6,481 nucleotides of DNA from Kiritimatiellia bacterium (GTDB taxonomy: Bacteria > Verrucomicrobiota > Kiritimatiellia > SLAD01), in NCBI GenBank assembly GCA_007128275.1, contig SKXR01000143.1:1-6481 (forward strand). Reading direction: 5' to 3'. Position numbers and translations under genes: made by a program. Positions 6,055 through 6,481 of the stretch are shown piece by piece. Each line of letters opens with the position of its first letter. Position 1 is the stretch's first letter. The notes beneath the pieces are model-generated. The model did not search any database. It worked only from the letters and a program-made list of their open reading frames with translations, and had not been told where the DNA came from.

Positions 6055-6089
6055 GGGCAGAGTATTCAGTGTTCGGTGTTCAATTCAAG
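6055..6089 (-). repeat. TGAACAC heptamer array upstream of exbB
   Basis: Minus-strand units are CTTGAAT (6089-6083), TGAACAC (6082-6076), CGAACAC (6075-6069), TGAATAC (6068-6062) and a weak TCTGCCC (6061-6055). It is a different word from the AATAACC array that follows about eight bases later. The word resembles those of the exbD-TPR spacer (ACCCTGA) and of the tail after the deacylase (GAACATC read on the plus strand). Confidence 0.75.
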
Positions 6090-6097
6090 CCTATTCT

Positions 6098-6108
6098 GGG
6101 GGGGGGGG
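6098..6108. repeat. Homopolymer tract of eleven G
   Basis: Eleven consecutive G on the plus strand (C11 on the transcribed strand) lie 90-100 bases before the exbB start. Tracts this long are prone to slippage and could vary in length between cells, or reflect a sequencing or assembly error. No gene crosses it. Confidence 0.9.
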
Positions 6109-6151
6109 CAGGGTCCGATCTTCGCTGTTTGACGTTTTCGACCCCCTGTCC
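6107..6151. repeat. Imperfect inverted repeat, REP- or MITE-like candidate
   Basis: GGCAGGGTC (6107-6115) faces GACCCCCTGTCC (6140-6151), giving an imperfect stem with bulges around a loop of about 24 bases. The left arm abuts the G11 tract. The form recalls short dispersed palindromes mobilised by REP-associated tyrosine transposases, but no GTAG-type tetranucleotide or transposase is visible, so this is a suggestion. Confidence 0.35.
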
Positions 6152-6181
6152 AACACGGAACCTCCAACGATGAAGTAATGA
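6147..6181. repeat. Degenerate heptamer stretch with AA at a fixed phase
   Basis: On the plus strand TGTCCAA (6147-6153), CACGGAA (6154-6160), CCTCCAA (6161-6167) and CGATGAA (6168-6174) follow one another, each ending in AA, then GTAATGA. The units share only phase and two bases, so this may be an old, decayed array or chance. It is listed because the period equals that of the clear arrays. Confidence 0.35.
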
Positions 6182-6318
6182 GCCGGCCAGAAGAAGACGG
6201 CAGAGCCAACAACCTCATCGGGACTTTTCCGGGTTGAACATTGCGGCTCTTGCGAAAACAGCGATACGGGAGATACGTTCGTTAGGGCGGTGATGCAGCG
6301 GAGCAAAAGCGGCTCGGC

Positions 6319-6481
6319 TTACGACGGCCAGTCGCCTTCGGTCTCGATCTTGGCGTGGCAGCGGATGAAGGCGTCTACTACGTAGGGATCAAATTGTTTG
6401 CCCCTATGCCGCACTATTTCCTTCACGGCGTCGCCCGCCGGAATCGCTTTGGCATAACAGCGATCCGATCGCATGGCATCG
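6319..6481 (-). CDS. C-terminal end of an HD-GYP domain protein (partial)
   Basis: Only the last 53 codons are in the window; the start lies beyond 6481. The residues begin DAMRSDRCYAKAI, continue DAVKEIVRHRGKQFDPYVVDAFI and end ETEGDWPS before a TAA at 6321-6319. The DAM-x-SDR-x-Y segment followed by an EI..H.GKQFDP.VV.AF block is the characteristic end of HD-GYP domains, which hydrolyse cyclic di-GMP. The HD and GYP motifs themselves are outside the window, so activity cannot be judged. The 310-base gap to exbB suggests a separate transcription unit. Any link between c-di-GMP turnover and the downstream run is unsupported. Confidence 0.85.
   Translation of the reverse strand, partial: DAMRSDRCYAKAIPAGDAVKEIVRHRGKQFDPYVVDAFIRCHAKIETEGDWPS

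Larger units (their letters stand above)
6009..6318. other. 310-base non-coding gap between the HD-GYP gene and exbB
   Basis: The half nearest exbB holds two heptamer arrays (6012-6046, 6055-6089), a G11 tract, an imperfect inverted repeat and a degraded heptamer stretch (6147-6181). The half nearest the HD-GYP gene (about 6182-6318) shows no gene, no convincing terminator and no repeat I can defend. A TTG-started 71-codon minus frame (6306-6091) crosses both and looks like non-coding sequence. The exbB promoter is expected in this gap, but I cannot place it with confidence. Confidence 0.6.

Noticed and set aside
6061..6088. Sigma70-like boxes on the minus strand (TTGAAT, 16-base gap, AATACT)
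   Set aside because: Each box matches only four of six consensus bases and both are made of heptamer units, which generate such matches by chance.
6205..6288. Integron attC-like ends (GCCAAC ... GTTAGGGC)
   Set aside because: Neither end fits the RYYYAAC and GTTRRRY core consensus, pairing of the inner boxes is weak, and there is no integrase or cassette pattern.
6091..6306. 71-codon minus-strand frame in the large gap
   Set aside because: It needs a TTG start, crosses the inverted repeat, and its last codons are the CCC run of the homopolymer tract; no ribosome site or family.

Overview
The window is a GC-rich (roughly 60% by eye) bacterial stretch in which every gene I can support lies on the minus strand, so transcription runs from high to low coordinates. 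A proton-driven ExbB/ExbD-type pair followed by a periplasmic TPR protein indicates a Gram-negative cell. The gene style (ExbB with an N-terminal signal peptide, a small CxxC/CxxC protein of unknown function, degenerate short-word spacers) reminds me of Verrucomicrobiota, Kiritimatiellota or other PVC-type genomes. That placement is an impression and not demonstrated by the sequence.

Layout in transcription order: the 3' end of an HD-GYP (c-di-GMP phosphodiesterase-type) gene (6481-6319); a 310-base non-coding gap with a G11 tract, an imperfect inverted repeat and several 7-base-period arrays; a MotA/TolQ/ExbB channel subunit (6008-5274); its ExbD/TolR partner (5230-4817); a 762-residue exported TPR protein (4751-2463); a small protein with two CxxC pairs (2403-1840); and an N-acyl-D-amino-acid deacylase-type amidohydrolase (1761-193). 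Gaps between the last five genes are 43, 65, 59 and 78 bases, which fits one operon. ExbB/ExbD would form an inner-membrane motor, with the TPR protein as a likely periplasmic partner. The roles of the CxxC protein and the deacylase in this unit are not evident.

The most striking signal is in the spacers, not the genes. All five gaps, plus the tail after the last gene, are built from short words repeated with drift. The period is 7 bases nearly everywhere and 10 bases in one gap. Each gap has its own word: GAAGTAA, ACCCTGA, AATAACC, TGAACAC, TCGATGT, and the decamer GGCGTTCATT. Several arrays begin at or inside the stop codon of one gene and run up to the start codon of the next, so the repeats write codons at gene ends and, in one case, merge into a Shine-Dalgarno sequence. 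The architecture resembles the short tandemly repeated repetitive (STRR) heptamers known from cyanobacteria, but here it is more degenerate and changes word from gap to gap.
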